From: Rubrimonas sp036770645
GTDB taxonomy: Bacteria; Pseudomonadota; Alphaproteobacteria; Rhodobacterales; Rhodobacteraceae
Reading direction: 5' to 3'
Assembly (NCBI GenBank): GCA_036770645.1
Contig: DAIPIU010000031.1
Coordinates: forward strand, 1-33,057
DNA length: 33,057 nucleotides
Part shown: positions 16,492 to 23,512 of the stretch, in pieces
How the letters are laid out: every line of letters begins with the position of its first letter
Numbering within the stretch: position 1 is the first letter of the stretch
Position numbers and translations under genes: made by a program
The notes under the pieces: model-generated
What the model was told of the DNA's origin: nothing
What the model saw: the letters and a program-made list of their open reading frames with translations, nothing else
The model's database searches: none

Positions 16492-17210
16492 CCGCGCCCT
16501 TCCATCGCGGCCCGAAGATCGCGCCCTCGATCCTGTCGGGCGATTTCGCGGCGCTCGGCGCGGAATGCGCCGCGGTCGAGGCGCAGGGCGCGGACTGGGT
16601 GCATGTCGACGTGATGGACGGGCATTTCGTGCCCAACCTCACCTTCGGCCCGGCCATGGTGAAGGCGCTGCGCCCGCATGTCCGCACGGTGCTGGACGTG
16701 CACCTGATGATCGCGCCGGTGGATCCCTTCATCGCCGCCTTCGCCGAGGCCGGCGCCGACGTGCTGACCGCCCATGTCGAGGCCGGGCCGCATCTCGACC
16801 GCACGCTTCAGGCGATCCGCGCCGCGGGCTGCCGCGCGGGCGTCGCCCTGAACCCCGCCACCCCGCCCGAGGCCATCGGTTTCGTGCTCGACCGCGTCGA
16901 TCTCGTCTGCGTGATGACCGTGAACCCCGGCTTCGGCGGCCAGTCCTTCATCCATGCCATGGTCCCGAAGGTGCGCCGCCTGCGCGCCATGATCGGCGAC
17001 CGGCCCATCCACATCGAGATCGACGGGGGGGTGACGGCGGAGACCGCTCCCCTCGTCGTCGCCGCGGGCGCGGATGTGCTCGTGGCGGGCGCCGCCGCCT
17101 TCCGCGGCGGGTCGGTCGCCGACCCCGCGCCTTACGGTCGCAACATAGGGGCGATCCGTCGCGCGGCGGAGACGGCGTTTTCCGCTATGTCTAGGGTCGA
17201 ACCCGCATAG
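16488..17210 (+). CDS. rpe: Ribulose-phosphate 3-epimerase
   Basis: Rpe interconverts ribulose-5-phosphate and xylulose-5-phosphate in the pentose phosphate and Calvin pathways. The 240-residue TIM barrel shows IAPSILSGDFAALG, the metal-binding VHVDVMDGHFVPN, DVHLMI, VMTVNPGFGGQSFI and IEIDGGV. The start is the ATG overlapping argB. The stop (TAG, 17208-17210) lies inside an RNA hairpin (17182-17213). With the phosphoglycolate phosphatase downstream this suggests a carbon-cycle pairing, though no RuBisCO gene is in the window. Confidence 0.96.
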   Translation: MTAPFHRGPKIAPSILSGDFAALGAECAAVEAQGADWVHVDVMDGHFVPNLTFGPAMVKALRPHVRTVLDVHLMIAPVDPFIAAFAEAGADVLTAHVEAGPHLDRTLQAIRAAGCRAGVALNPATPPEAIGFVLDRVDLVCVMTVNPGFGGQSFIHAMVPKVRRLRAMIGDRPIHIEIDGGVTAETAPLVVAAGADVLVAGAAAFRGGSVADPAPYGRNIGAIRRAAETAFSAMSRVEPA

Positions 17211-17220
17211 CGGATTCCGC
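17182..17220 (+). promoter_or_regulatory. Nested inverted repeats across the rpe stop and cytochrome c leader
   Basis: CCGCTATG (17182-17189) pairs perfectly with CATAGCGG (17206-17213), with GGGT/ACCC forming an inner 4-bp stem (17194-17204). A second palindrome, GCGGATTCCGC (17210-17220), reuses part of the right arm, so the two hairpins cannot form together. No T run follows, so it is not an ordinary terminator. It could be an attenuator, an mRNA stabiliser or an operator for the cytochrome c gene. Function is inference. Confidence 0.4.
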
Positions 17221-17246
17221 ATATGACGCTAGGGAGAGCTACCCAG

Positions 17247-17615
17247 ATGACAAGGACGATCCTCGCCGCCGCGGCCGCCGCGGCCCTGCTCGCCGCCCCC
17301 GCCTTCGCCGGCGACGCCGAAGCCGGCGCGAAGGTGTTCCGCAAATGCGCCGCCTGCCACGCCGTCGGCGCCGATGCCAAGAACAAGGTCGGCCCGGTGC
17401 TGAACGGCATCGTCGGCCGCGAAGTCGCGACCGTCGACGGATTCAAGTACTCGGACGCCATGAAGGGCCATGGCGGGGTCTGGAGCGAGGACCGCCTCGC
17501 AGAGTACCTCAAGGACCCGAAGAACGCCATCAAGGGCAACAAGATGGCCTTCGCCGGCCTGAAGAAGCAGGACGAACTCGACAACGTCATCGCCTATCTC
17601 AAGACCCAGAACTGA
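17247..17615 (+). CDS. Periplasmic class I cytochrome c (c2/c550-like)
   Basis: A 122-residue exported electron carrier. The signal peptide (MTRTILAAAAAAALLAAPAFA) is followed by GDAEAGAKVFRKCAACHAVG with the CxxCH haem site (CAACH), GPVLNGIVGRE, and NKMAFAGLKK with the axial methionine. The length and the motif order match short soluble c2/c550 cytochromes. ATG 17247 is chosen because AGGGAGAG lies 8 bases upstream and the signal peptide starts there; the ATG at 17223 has neither. A strong terminator follows the stop. It most likely shuttles electrons between the bc1 complex and oxidases or other acceptors. Confidence 0.93.
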   Translation: MTRTILAAAAAAALLAAPAFAGDAEAGAKVFRKCAACHAVGADAKNKVGPVLNGIVGREVATVDGFKYSDAMKGHGGVWSEDRLAEYLKDPKNAIKGNKMAFAGLKKQDELDNVIAYLKTQN

Positions 17616-17624
17616 TCCGGAGCG

Positions 17625-17655
17625 GGGGCCGGCGCAGGCCGGCCCCGCCCTTTTT
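17625..17655 (+). terminator. Rho-independent terminator after cytochrome c
   Basis: A perfect 9-bp stem, GGGGCCGGC (17625-17633) with GCCGGCCCC (17638-17646), has a 4-base loop and is followed by GCCC and five T at 17651-17655. It lies 10 bases after the cytochrome c stop. It ends only 3 bases before the next gene's start codon. Confidence 0.8.
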
Positions 17656-17658
17656 CCC

Positions 17659-18327
17659 GTGATCCCGCCCCGTCCTTCGGCCGTCGTGTTCGACCTCGAC
17701 GGCACGCTGGTCGACAGCGCGCCCGACATCCACGCCGTCGGCGCGCGCACGCTGGCCGATCTCGGCCGCCCGCCCGTCACGCTGGACCAGACCCGCGCCT
17801 TCGTCGGCAACGGCGCGGCGGTGTTCGTCGCGCGCTGCCTCGAAGCGACCGGCGGCGCGGCGGACCCGGCCCTGCGCGCCGAGGCGCTGCGCCTGTTCCA
17901 CGCCCATTACGAGGCCGACCCGGCGGGCCTCACCCGCCCCTATCCCGGCGTGCCGGCGCTGCTCGCGCGCCTGCGGGCCGCGGGCATGCCGATGGGCGTC
18001 TGCACCAACAAGCCGCTGCGGCCCGCGCAGGGCGTGCTCGCGGCGCTCGATCTGGCCGGGTTCTTCGGGGCCGTGGTCGGCGGCGACACGCTGCCGGTGC
18101 TCAAGCCCGACCCCGCGCCCCTGCGCCTGACGCTCGACCGTCTGGGGGCCGACCCCGCGGCGGCGCTGTTCGTCGGCGACAGCGAGACCGACGCGGCGAC
18201 CGCGCAGGCCGCAGGCCTGCCGCTGGCGCTGTTCACGCAGGGCTACCGCCGCAGCCCGGTCGCGGCCATCCCGCACGCCTTCGCCTTCGACGCCTTCGAT
18301 GACCTGTCGGCGCGGCTGCTGCCCTGA
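17659..18327 (+). CDS. gph: Phosphoglycolate phosphatase (HAD family)
   Basis: This 222-residue HAD hydrolase dephosphorylates 2-phosphoglycolate, a product of RuBisCO oxygenation or DNA repair. Motif I is VFDLDGTLVDS, motif II CTNK, motif III K in LKPDPAPL, motif IV VGDSETDAATA. The start is GTG 17659, since motif I begins only 9 residues later and no other start fits. There is no visible ribosome binding site, and the terminator T run is 3 bases upstream, so expression must come from read-through or an internal start signal not visible to me. rpe and gph are often neighbours in Proteobacteria. Confidence 0.9.
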   Translation: MIPPRPSAVVFDLDGTLVDSAPDIHAVGARTLADLGRPPVTLDQTRAFVGNGAAVFVARCLEATGGAADPALRAEALRLFHAHYEADPAGLTRPYPGVPALLARLRAAGMPMGVCTNKPLRPAQGVLAALDLAGFFGAVVGGDTLPVLKPDPAPLRLTLDRLGADPAAALFVGDSETDAATAQAAGLPLALFTQGYRRSPVAAIPHAFAFDAFDDLSARLLP

Positions 18328-18414
18328 CGCGCCGGCCGTCCGTCCGGCCCCGGCCGCCCGCGCAGGGCCCGCCCCGCCCACCGCAATTTTACGGATCCTT
18401 AGGGCGTTCACCAA

Positions 18415-18450
18415 GAATCATCAATGATTCCAATGGTCCCGACTGGGGAC
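18415..18450. promoter_or_regulatory. Palindrome pair in an AT-richer island between convergent genes
   Basis: GAATCAT (18415-18421) and ATGATTC (18424-18430) form a perfect inverted repeat with a 2-base spacer; a second one, GTCCC/GGGAC (18436-18440 and 18446-18450), follows. The surroundings (about 18383-18435) are clearly less GC rich than the genes. The first palindrome contains two GANTC sites, the CcrM methylation target in Alphaproteobacteria. Both flanking genes end here, so no obvious gene is served. It may belong to an unannotated small RNA or an operator. Confidence 0.4.
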
Positions 18451-18500
18451 ATCGGCCCGATGCGCGCCCCTGTCCCGACCCGGTCCGACCCGCCGCCGCC

Positions 18501-19244
18501 CTATTCGGCCACGCGGCGCAGCTCGAACGGCCCGAGCCGCGTCTCGACCACCACCCGTTCGGGCCCCCACAGCCCGTCGCCGATGGGCGCGAGGCTGACC
18601 GACAGGGCCCCGGGGCGCTGAAGCCGCGCCACGCCCGCGCTGTCGGGCACATGGCCCGCGACGGCGCGATAGCGCGTCTCGCAGGTCACCGCGCCGTCCT
18701 CCGTGGCCGCGGCCCCCGCCAGCACGAGGTCGAAGCGCGTCCAGCCGCTGAACACCGGCGCGACCCGCGCGCAGACGGCGTCGGGGTCCGCATCGCTGGC
18801 CAGGGGGGCGACCAGCGCGGCGAGCGGGTCGATCACGTCGGCCAGATGCCGCGATTCGACCGGGGTGCGGCGCGCGAGGTAGTCCTCGGGCGGCGGCGGC
18901 TCGCTGGCCCAGCGCACGGCGCGCCCGCGCTCGAAGTCGATCTCGGTCGCCCCGGGCCGCCGCACGCCGACATAGCCGAGGCGGAACCGGTCGGGCCGCA
19001 GCCGCCCGCCCTCCACCGCGCCCTCTGACCGCGCGTCCCCCGCGCCGCCCCAGAACAGGAAGCGGAAATCGGCGCGCCCCTCGACGGCGTAACGCCCGCC
19101 ATCGACCGCGGCGGAAAGCTCGGCCGTCCCGATCCGCAGGCCCGACACCCGCATCTCGTAGGCGATCCCCTGCGGCCTCGTGGCCGCCGTGGGCTGGGCC
19201 GCCAGCGCGGCGAGCGCGGCGAGGAGGATGCCGAGGCGCGACAT
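18501..19244 (-). CDS. Exported DUF3108 family protein
   Basis: A 247-residue protein with a signal peptide (MSRLGILLAALAALAA, cleaved near QPTAA) and a beta-rich body. The segment YEMRVSGLRIGTAELSAAV, then YAVEGRADFRF, and the LDP-like VIDPLAALVAPL match what I know of DUF3108 proteins, which are periplasmic and of unknown role. One cysteine pair (VCARVAP and VTCETRY) could form a disulfide. ATG 19244 has GGGAG 7 bases upstream and starts the signal peptide; an ATG five codons earlier does not. It runs on the minus strand alone, converging on gph. Confidence 0.75.
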   Translation of the reverse strand: MSRLGILLAALAALAAQPTAATRPQGIAYEMRVSGLRIGTAELSAAVDGGRYAVEGRADFRFLFWGGAGDARSEGAVEGGRLRPDRFRLGYVGVRRPGATEIDFERGRAVRWASEPPPPEDYLARRTPVESRHLADVIDPLAALVAPLASDADPDAVCARVAPVFSGWTRFDLVLAGAAATEDGAVTCETRYRAVAGHVPDSAGVARLQRPGALSVSLAPIGDGLWGPERVVVETRLGPFELRRVAE

Positions 19245-19368
19245 GGGCGGCTCCCGCATGGATGGACGCGCTGCGAGAGGTAGCGCGCGCGCGGCGCGGG
19301 CAAGATCGCGGGGCCGCCGGCCGCGGCGGCCCCGCGTCGCGCCGCGGCCGGGACGGCGCCCCGCCCCG

Positions 19369-20007
19369 CTACCTGTTGGGCTGCGGCGTGATGCGCAGGT
19401 AGGGCTTCACGGTGCGGAAGCCCTTGGGATAGCGGCGCGCGAGTTCCTCGGGGTCGGTGACCGAGGGCGGGATGATCACGTCGTCGCCGTCGCGCCAGTC
19501 GACCGGCGTGGCCACCTTGTAGCCGTCCATCAGCTGCAGGCTGTCGATCAGGCGCAGCACCTCGTCGAAGTTGCGGCCCGTCGAGGGCGGATAGGTGAAG
19601 GAGGCGCGCAGCCTCTTCTGCGGATCGATCACATAGACCGCGCGCACGGTGAAGTTCGGGTCGGCCTTGGGGTGGATCATGCCGTAGAGGGTCGAGACCT
19701 TGCGGTCGGTGTCGGCCAGCACCGGATAGCCGACGCTGCAGCCCTGGGTCTCCTCGACATCGCCCATCCAGGCGTCGTGATCGGCCACGCTGTCAACCGA
19801 CAGCGCGATCACCTTGACGTTCCGCCGCGCCCATTCCGGGGCGAGCTGCGCCACGCGCCCGAGTTCGGTGGTGCAGACCGGCGTGTAGTCGGCCGGGTGG
19901 CTGAACAGCACGCACCACGCGTCGCCGATCCAGTCGTGGAACGCGATCGGGCCGTGGGTGCTGTCCTGCGTGAAGTCGGGGACGGTGTCGCCGAGCAGTA
20001 GGGTCAT
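19369..20007 (-). CDS. 1-Cys peroxiredoxin (Prx6 type)
   Basis: This 212-residue protein reduces peroxides. The peroxidatic cysteine lies in HPADYTPVCTTELGRVA, and RAVYVIDPQKRLRASFTYP with STGRNFDEVLRLIDSLQ is typical of the Prx6 subfamily. There is no resolving cysteine in the usual place. The C-terminal extension (VIIPPSVTDPEELARRYPKG) is also normal for Prx6. GAGG lies about 6 bases before ATG 20007. A palindrome sits 16-28 bases upstream of the ATG. Confidence 0.94.
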   Translation of the reverse strand: MTLLLGDTVPDFTQDSTHGPIAFHDWIGDAWCVLFSHPADYTPVCTTELGRVAQLAPEWARRNVKVIALSVDSVADHDAWMGDVEETQGCSVGYPVLADTDRKVSTLYGMIHPKADPNFTVRAVYVIDPQKRLRASFTYPPSTGRNFDEVLRLIDSLQLMDGYKVATPVDWRDGDDVIIPPSVTDPEELARRYPKGFRTVKPYLRITPQPNR

Positions 20008-20022
20008 CGGTGCCTCGCGCTC

Positions 20023-20035
20023 TGGAATGATTCCA
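20023..20035. promoter_or_regulatory. 13-base palindrome upstream of peroxiredoxin
   Basis: TGGAATGATTCCA is a perfect inverted repeat around a single G (20029), 16 bases upstream of the peroxiredoxin ATG. It holds one GANTC site. It is a candidate operator for a peroxide or metal responsive regulator, but no known consensus is matched firmly. The word AATGATTCCAA occurs here (20026-20036) and at 18423-18433. Confidence 0.45.
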
Positions 20036-20216
20036 AATCCTGCCGTTCAGCTAGGATCGCGCCTCCCGCAGTGCAACAGCGCGTCCATCGCTGCGACAAT
20101 GCCGCCCGGGGACGCCCCGCAACGGCCCTGTCGCAATCCCGTGGTGGCGCAGGGGGGGGCGGCGTCTTACCCTTCCGGCCTCGGCGCCCGAACGGCGCGA
20201 ACAGGGGGAGGCGTCC

Positions 20217-21014
20217 ATGTCAGCCATGCTCTCGGGCCGAACGGCCCTCGTCACAGGGTCCACCTCCGGCATCGGGCTCGCCATGGCCGCGGCGCTCGGG
20301 GCCGAGGGCGCGCGGGTCGCCGTCCACGGGCTCGGCTCGCCGGAGGAGATCGAGGCCGCGATGGCCCATGTGCGCGCGGCCGGCGCGCCGGAGGCGAAAT
20401 TCTTCGAGGGCAACCTCACCGATGTCGCCGCCACCGAGAAGCTGGTGCAGGACGTGATGGCCTGGGGCGACCTCGACATCCTCGTGAACAACGCCGGCAT
20501 GCAGCGCACGGGCAGGATCGAGGACCAGGGCCCCAACTGGGACGTGGTCATCGCCCTGAACCTGTCCGCGTGCTTCCACACCATGCGGCTGGCGATGCCG
20601 GCGATGCGCGCGCGCGGCTATGGGCGCGTCATCAACATCGCCTCGGTGCACGGGCTGATCGCCTCGGTCGAGAAGGCCCCCTATGTGGCCTCGAAGTTCG
20701 GCGTCATCGGCCTCACGCGCGTCGCGGCGCTGGAATACGCCGATGTCGGCTCGCGCGAGACGGGGGGCGTGACCTGCAACGCCATCTGCCCGGGCTGGGT
20801 CGAGACGCCGCTGATCGAAAGCCAGATCCAGGCGCGCATCACCGACGGCACCCGCGACAGCGGCATCCGCGCGCTGGTGGCGGAGAAGCAGCCCTCGATG
20901 CGCATGGCGATGCCCGAGGATCTGGGCGCGCTGTGCGTGTTCCTGTGCAGCAAGGCCGCGCACAACATGACCGGCGTCGCCCTGCCGATGGACGGCGGCT
21001 GGACCTCGCAGTAG
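20217..21014 (+). CDS. hbdH: D-3-hydroxybutyrate dehydrogenase (SDR family)
   Basis: This 265-residue short-chain dehydrogenase oxidises 3-hydroxybutyrate to acetoacetate with NAD+. Motifs are TGSTSGIGLAMA (cofactor), NNAGMQ, and the catalytic set S (NIASVHGL), Y and K (YVASKFG). ICPGWVETPLIESQI and LPMDGGWTSQ at the end are characteristic of this enzyme rather than general SDRs. A strong ribosome binding site, GGGGGAGG, is 5 bases before ATG 20217. It is divergent from the peroxiredoxin and 63 bases ahead of the photolyase-like gene. Together with the esterase at 2396 it hints at PHB use, but they are not linked. Confidence 0.9.
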   Translation: MSAMLSGRTALVTGSTSGIGLAMAAALGAEGARVAVHGLGSPEEIEAAMAHVRAAGAPEAKFFEGNLTDVAATEKLVQDVMAWGDLDILVNNAGMQRTGRIEDQGPNWDVVIALNLSACFHTMRLAMPAMRARGYGRVINIASVHGLIASVEKAPYVASKFGVIGLTRVAALEYADVGSRETGGVTCNAICPGWVETPLIESQIQARITDGTRDSGIRALVAEKQPSMRMAMPEDLGALCVFLCSKAAHNMTGVALPMDGGWTSQ

Positions 21015-21041
21015 GCGGCTGCCGGCGAACGCTTTACGACC

Positions 21042-21076
21042 GGTTCCTTCCCGCTACCTACAGGCGGGGAGGAACC
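21042..21076 (+). promoter_or_regulatory. 13-bp hairpin covering the ribosome binding site of the photolyase-like gene
   Basis: GGTTCCTTCCCGC (21042-21054) pairs with GCGGGGAGGAACC (21064-21076) through 13 RNA base pairs including one G-U, with a 9-base loop. The right arm holds the Shine-Dalgarno GGGGAGGAA and ends one base before the ATG at 21078. If transcribed, it would hide the ribosome binding site. If transcription starts inside it, it would be a DNA operator instead. Confidence 0.6.
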
Positions 21077-21077
21077 G

Positions 21078-22361
21078 ATGAACCAGTCGAGCTTCGATTT
21101 CGGCGACGCGCCGCCCGGCGCTGCGCAACACGCGCGCGCGAGCCAGCGCGACTGGCCCCCCACCCGCGCCGAGGGGCTGCGCCGCATCGCGGCCTTCGCG
21201 CCGCGCATGGGCCGGCGCTACGCCGCGGGGCGCAACCACGACAACGGACCCGACGACCGGACGGCGGTGTCGCTGCTGTCGCCCTATGTGCGGCGTCGGC
21301 TGGTGACCGAGGCGGAACTGGTCCGCGCCGCGCTCGACCATCACGGGGCGGATGCCGCGGACAAGTTCATCCAGGAGGTGTTCTGGCGCAGCTACTGGAA
21401 GGGCTGGCTGGAGGCGCGCCCGTCGGTCTGGCGCGGCTATGTCGCGGGCCTCGCCGCCGACCGGGCGCGCGTGGCGCAGGATCGGCGGCTGGCCAGGCGG
21501 CTGGCGGCGGCCGAGGACGGGCGCACCGGCATCGCCTGCTTCGACGCCTGGGCGGAGGAGCTGGTCGCGACCGGCTATGTCCACAACCACGCGCGGATGT
21601 GGTTCGCCTCGATCTGGATCTTCACGCTCGACCTGCCATGGCGGCTCGGGGCGGATTTCTACCTGCGCCACCTGCTCGACGGCGACCCGGCCTCCAACAC
21701 GCTCGGCTGGCGCTGGGTGGCCGGGCTGCACACGCGCGGCAAGCATTACGTCGCCGATCCGGCCAACATCGCGCGCTTCACCGACGGCCGCTTCGCGCCC
21801 GGCCCGCACGAGCTTGCCCGCGACCCCGCCCCGCTGACCGAGGACGACGCCCCGCCGCCGCCCGCCGCGCCACCGCGCGGCGATGCCGTGCCGGCGGACG
21901 CCCGCTGGGCGCTGCTGATCACCGAGGAGGACTGCCAGCCCGAGACGCTCGGCCTCGACCTGTCCCGCGCCGCCGCCGCCGCCACGCTCGAGGCCGCCGG
22001 GGCGCGCTCTGAGGGGCCTGTGGCCGCCGCCGTCGCCGCCTTCGACCGCGGCGCGCTCGCGGATGCGGCCGCGCGGGCCGAGGCCGCGGGCGCGCCGGCG
22101 GCGGAAATCCTCGCCGATGTCTCGGCCGCCGATCTCGCGCGCTGGGCGGCCCGGGCGCGGGCCGAGGCGGTGGTCACGGCCTGGGTCCCGGTCGGCCCGC
22201 TGCGCGACCGGCTGGACGCCGCGCGCCCGGCGCTGGCGGCTGCCGGCGCGCGGCTGCTGATGGTGCAGCGGCCATGGGACGAACTGGTCTGGCCGCATGC
22301 CACGGCCGGCTTCTTCAAGCTGCGCGAGCGCATCCCCCGCCTGCTGCGCGCGGTCGCCTGA
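21078..22361 (+). CDS. Photolyase/cryptochrome-like FAD protein with reversed domain order
   Basis: A 427-residue protein. Residues about 25-245 match the FAD-binding helical domain that forms the C-terminal half of normal photolyases: SLLSPYVRRRLVT (65-77), FIQEVFWRSYWK (97-108), TGYVHNHARMWFASIW (165-180), DGDPASNTLGWRWVAG (201-216). A Pro-rich linker (258-266) follows, then a domain (about 276-427) with WALLITEEDC, VVTAWVPVGPLRDRL, DELVWPHATAGFFKLRERIP, which looks like the alpha/beta antenna-type domain normally found at the N-terminus. The common HNRLRM motif reads HNHARM here. Whether it repairs DNA or senses light is unknown. Transcribed after 3-hydroxybutyrate dehydrogenase. Similar proteins may exist under the label FAD-binding domain protein. 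Confidence 0.83.
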   Translation: MNQSSFDFGDAPPGAAQHARASQRDWPPTRAEGLRRIAAFAPRMGRRYAAGRNHDNGPDDRTAVSLLSPYVRRRLVTEAELVRAALDHHGADAADKFIQEVFWRSYWKGWLEARPSVWRGYVAGLAADRARVAQDRRLARRLAAAEDGRTGIACFDAWAEELVATGYVHNHARMWFASIWIFTLDLPWRLGADFYLRHLLDGDPASNTLGWRWVAGLHTRGKHYVADPANIARFTDGRFAPGPHELARDPAPLTEDDAPPPPAAPPRGDAVPADARWALLITEEDCQPETLGLDLSRAAAAATLEAAGARSEGPVAAAVAAFDRGALADAAARAEAAGAPAAEILADVSAADLARWAARARAEAVVTAWVPVGPLRDRLDAARPALAAAGARLLMVQRPWDELVWPHATAGFFKLRERIPRLLRAVA

Positions 22362-22372
22362 CGCGGCGCCGC

Positions 22373-22921
22373 TCAGGCCGGCGCGAGGCGCGCCAGAGTC
22401 GTGCCACGGTCGTTGACCGGCACCATGCCATGCACCGCGAAGCCCCGCTGCACGAGGGCCTCGATGGGACCGGCCCCGTCCTGACCCGAGAAGATCGGCA
22501 GGCCGCTGCCGAAGCGCACCGGCTCGATGGTCAGCGTAACGGAGTCGATGCGGCCGTGGCCGAGGAACCAGTCATGGACCCGCGTGCCCCCCAGCACCAG
22601 CGCCTCCCGCATCGGCCTCACCGGGGCCACCAGCGCAGGCAGGTCGTCGGGCGTCAGCCCGGTCGGATCGAGCCAGAGCTGCGAGGGCAGCCGCCAGTCC
22701 GGCGTCGGGGCCCCGGTCGACAGGATCACGCGCCGCCGCCACGGCTTGGGCGCCACCTCGGCCGTGCCGCGGCCCATGATCGACCAGTCGGCGGCATCGA
22801 CGGCCGAAAGGAACAGCGCCTGCTCCTCGGGGCTGGCCCATTCGGCGGGGCCGTGGCCCGGCGCGCGGGCGATGAACCCGTCTGCGCTGCAGGCGACGAT
22901 CAGGGAAAAGCGCACGGGCAT
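22373..22921 (-). CDS. RibD C-terminal/dihydrofolate reductase-like reductase
   Basis: From ATG 22921 this is 182 residues. It starts MPVRFSLIVACSADGFIA, the usual opening of RibD_C reductases, followed by SIMGRGTAEVAP, EALVLGGTRVHDWFL and IDSVTLTIEPVRFGSGLPIF. Riboflavin RibD reductase domains reduce a ribosyl-aminouracil, but stand-alone members have varied unknown substrates. An ATG at 22951 would add ten residues; neither has a strong ribosome binding site. It is divergent from the deaminase gene across 112 bases that contain GGTCAA (22934) and TTGACC (22969). Confidence 0.82.
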   Translation of the reverse strand: MPVRFSLIVACSADGFIARAPGHGPAEWASPEEQALFLSAVDAADWSIMGRGTAEVAPKPWRRRVILSTGAPTPDWRLPSQLWLDPTGLTPDDLPALVAPVRPMREALVLGGTRVHDWFLGHGRIDSVTLTIEPVRFGSGLPIFSGQDGAGPIEALVQRGFAVHGMVPVNDRGTTLARLAPA

Positions 22922-23033
22922 GGATGGGAGCTCGGTCAAAGGGCGGCGCATCGTAATCAAATGGCGCATTGACCGCGCTTGGCGATCCGCGTTGGCTTTG
23001 CCCGATGCACCGTTTCCCGCGCCCGCGCAAGCC

Positions 23034-23480
23034 ATGATCGACCAAGCGCCGCGCTGCGCCGCAGCGCTTGCCGCCGCGCGTGCCCTGATTGCACGCCTGC
23101 GCGAGGAGGGGCGGCACCATGTGGCGGCCACCGTGCTGACCGCCGGGGGGGCCTACACCGCGGCGAACCTCGAATGCATGCTGCCGCGCGGCGCGATCTG
23201 CGCCGAGGCCGTGGCCATCGGCATGGCCGCCGTGGCCGAGCCGCGGGCGCCGGTGATCTTCTCCGTGGCGGTGAACCGCAGGGGCGAGGTGATCCCGCCC
23301 TGCGGCTTCTGCCGCGAGCTGCTCATGGATTTCGGGCCCGACGCCATGATCTGCGTGGCGGAGGGGGCCGACGGGTCGCTGCGGCTGCGCAGCCTCGCGG
23401 CGCTGCTGCCCGACGCCTACAAGGCGCATCTGCGCCCCGGCCCGCGGGCGGCGGACGGCGACGCCGCCGATCCGGTTTGA
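23034..23480 (+). CDS. Cytidine/blasticidin-S deaminase-like protein
   Basis: A 148-residue zinc deaminase. C56 and E58 (in CAEAVAIGMA) with C90 and C93 (in PPCGFCRELL) give the zinc ligands and proton-shuttling glutamate. The flanking order YTAANLEC, VAVNRRGEVIPPC and LRSLAALLPDAYK matches tetrameric cytidine deaminases and blasticidin-S deaminase. Substrate is not decided by sequence. Its stop overlaps a TTG that may be the start of the MFS gene (TTGA), so deaminase and transporter are probably coupled. Confidence 0.87.
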   Translation: MIDQAPRCAAALAAARALIARLREEGRHHVAATVLTAGGAYTAANLECMLPRGAICAEAVAIGMAAVAEPRAPVIFSVAVNRRGEVIPPCGFCRELLMDFGPDAMICVAEGADGSLRLRSLAALLPDAYKAHLRPGPRAADGDAADPV

Positions 23481-23512
23481 GCGCGGCCGCGGGCCCGCCG
23501 GGCCTGCGCGCC

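Noticed and set aside
17194..17204. GGGTCGAACCC resembling a tRNA T arm
   Set aside because: There is no acceptor stem, anticodon arm or D arm around it; it is the inner part of the rpe-cytochrome c hairpin.
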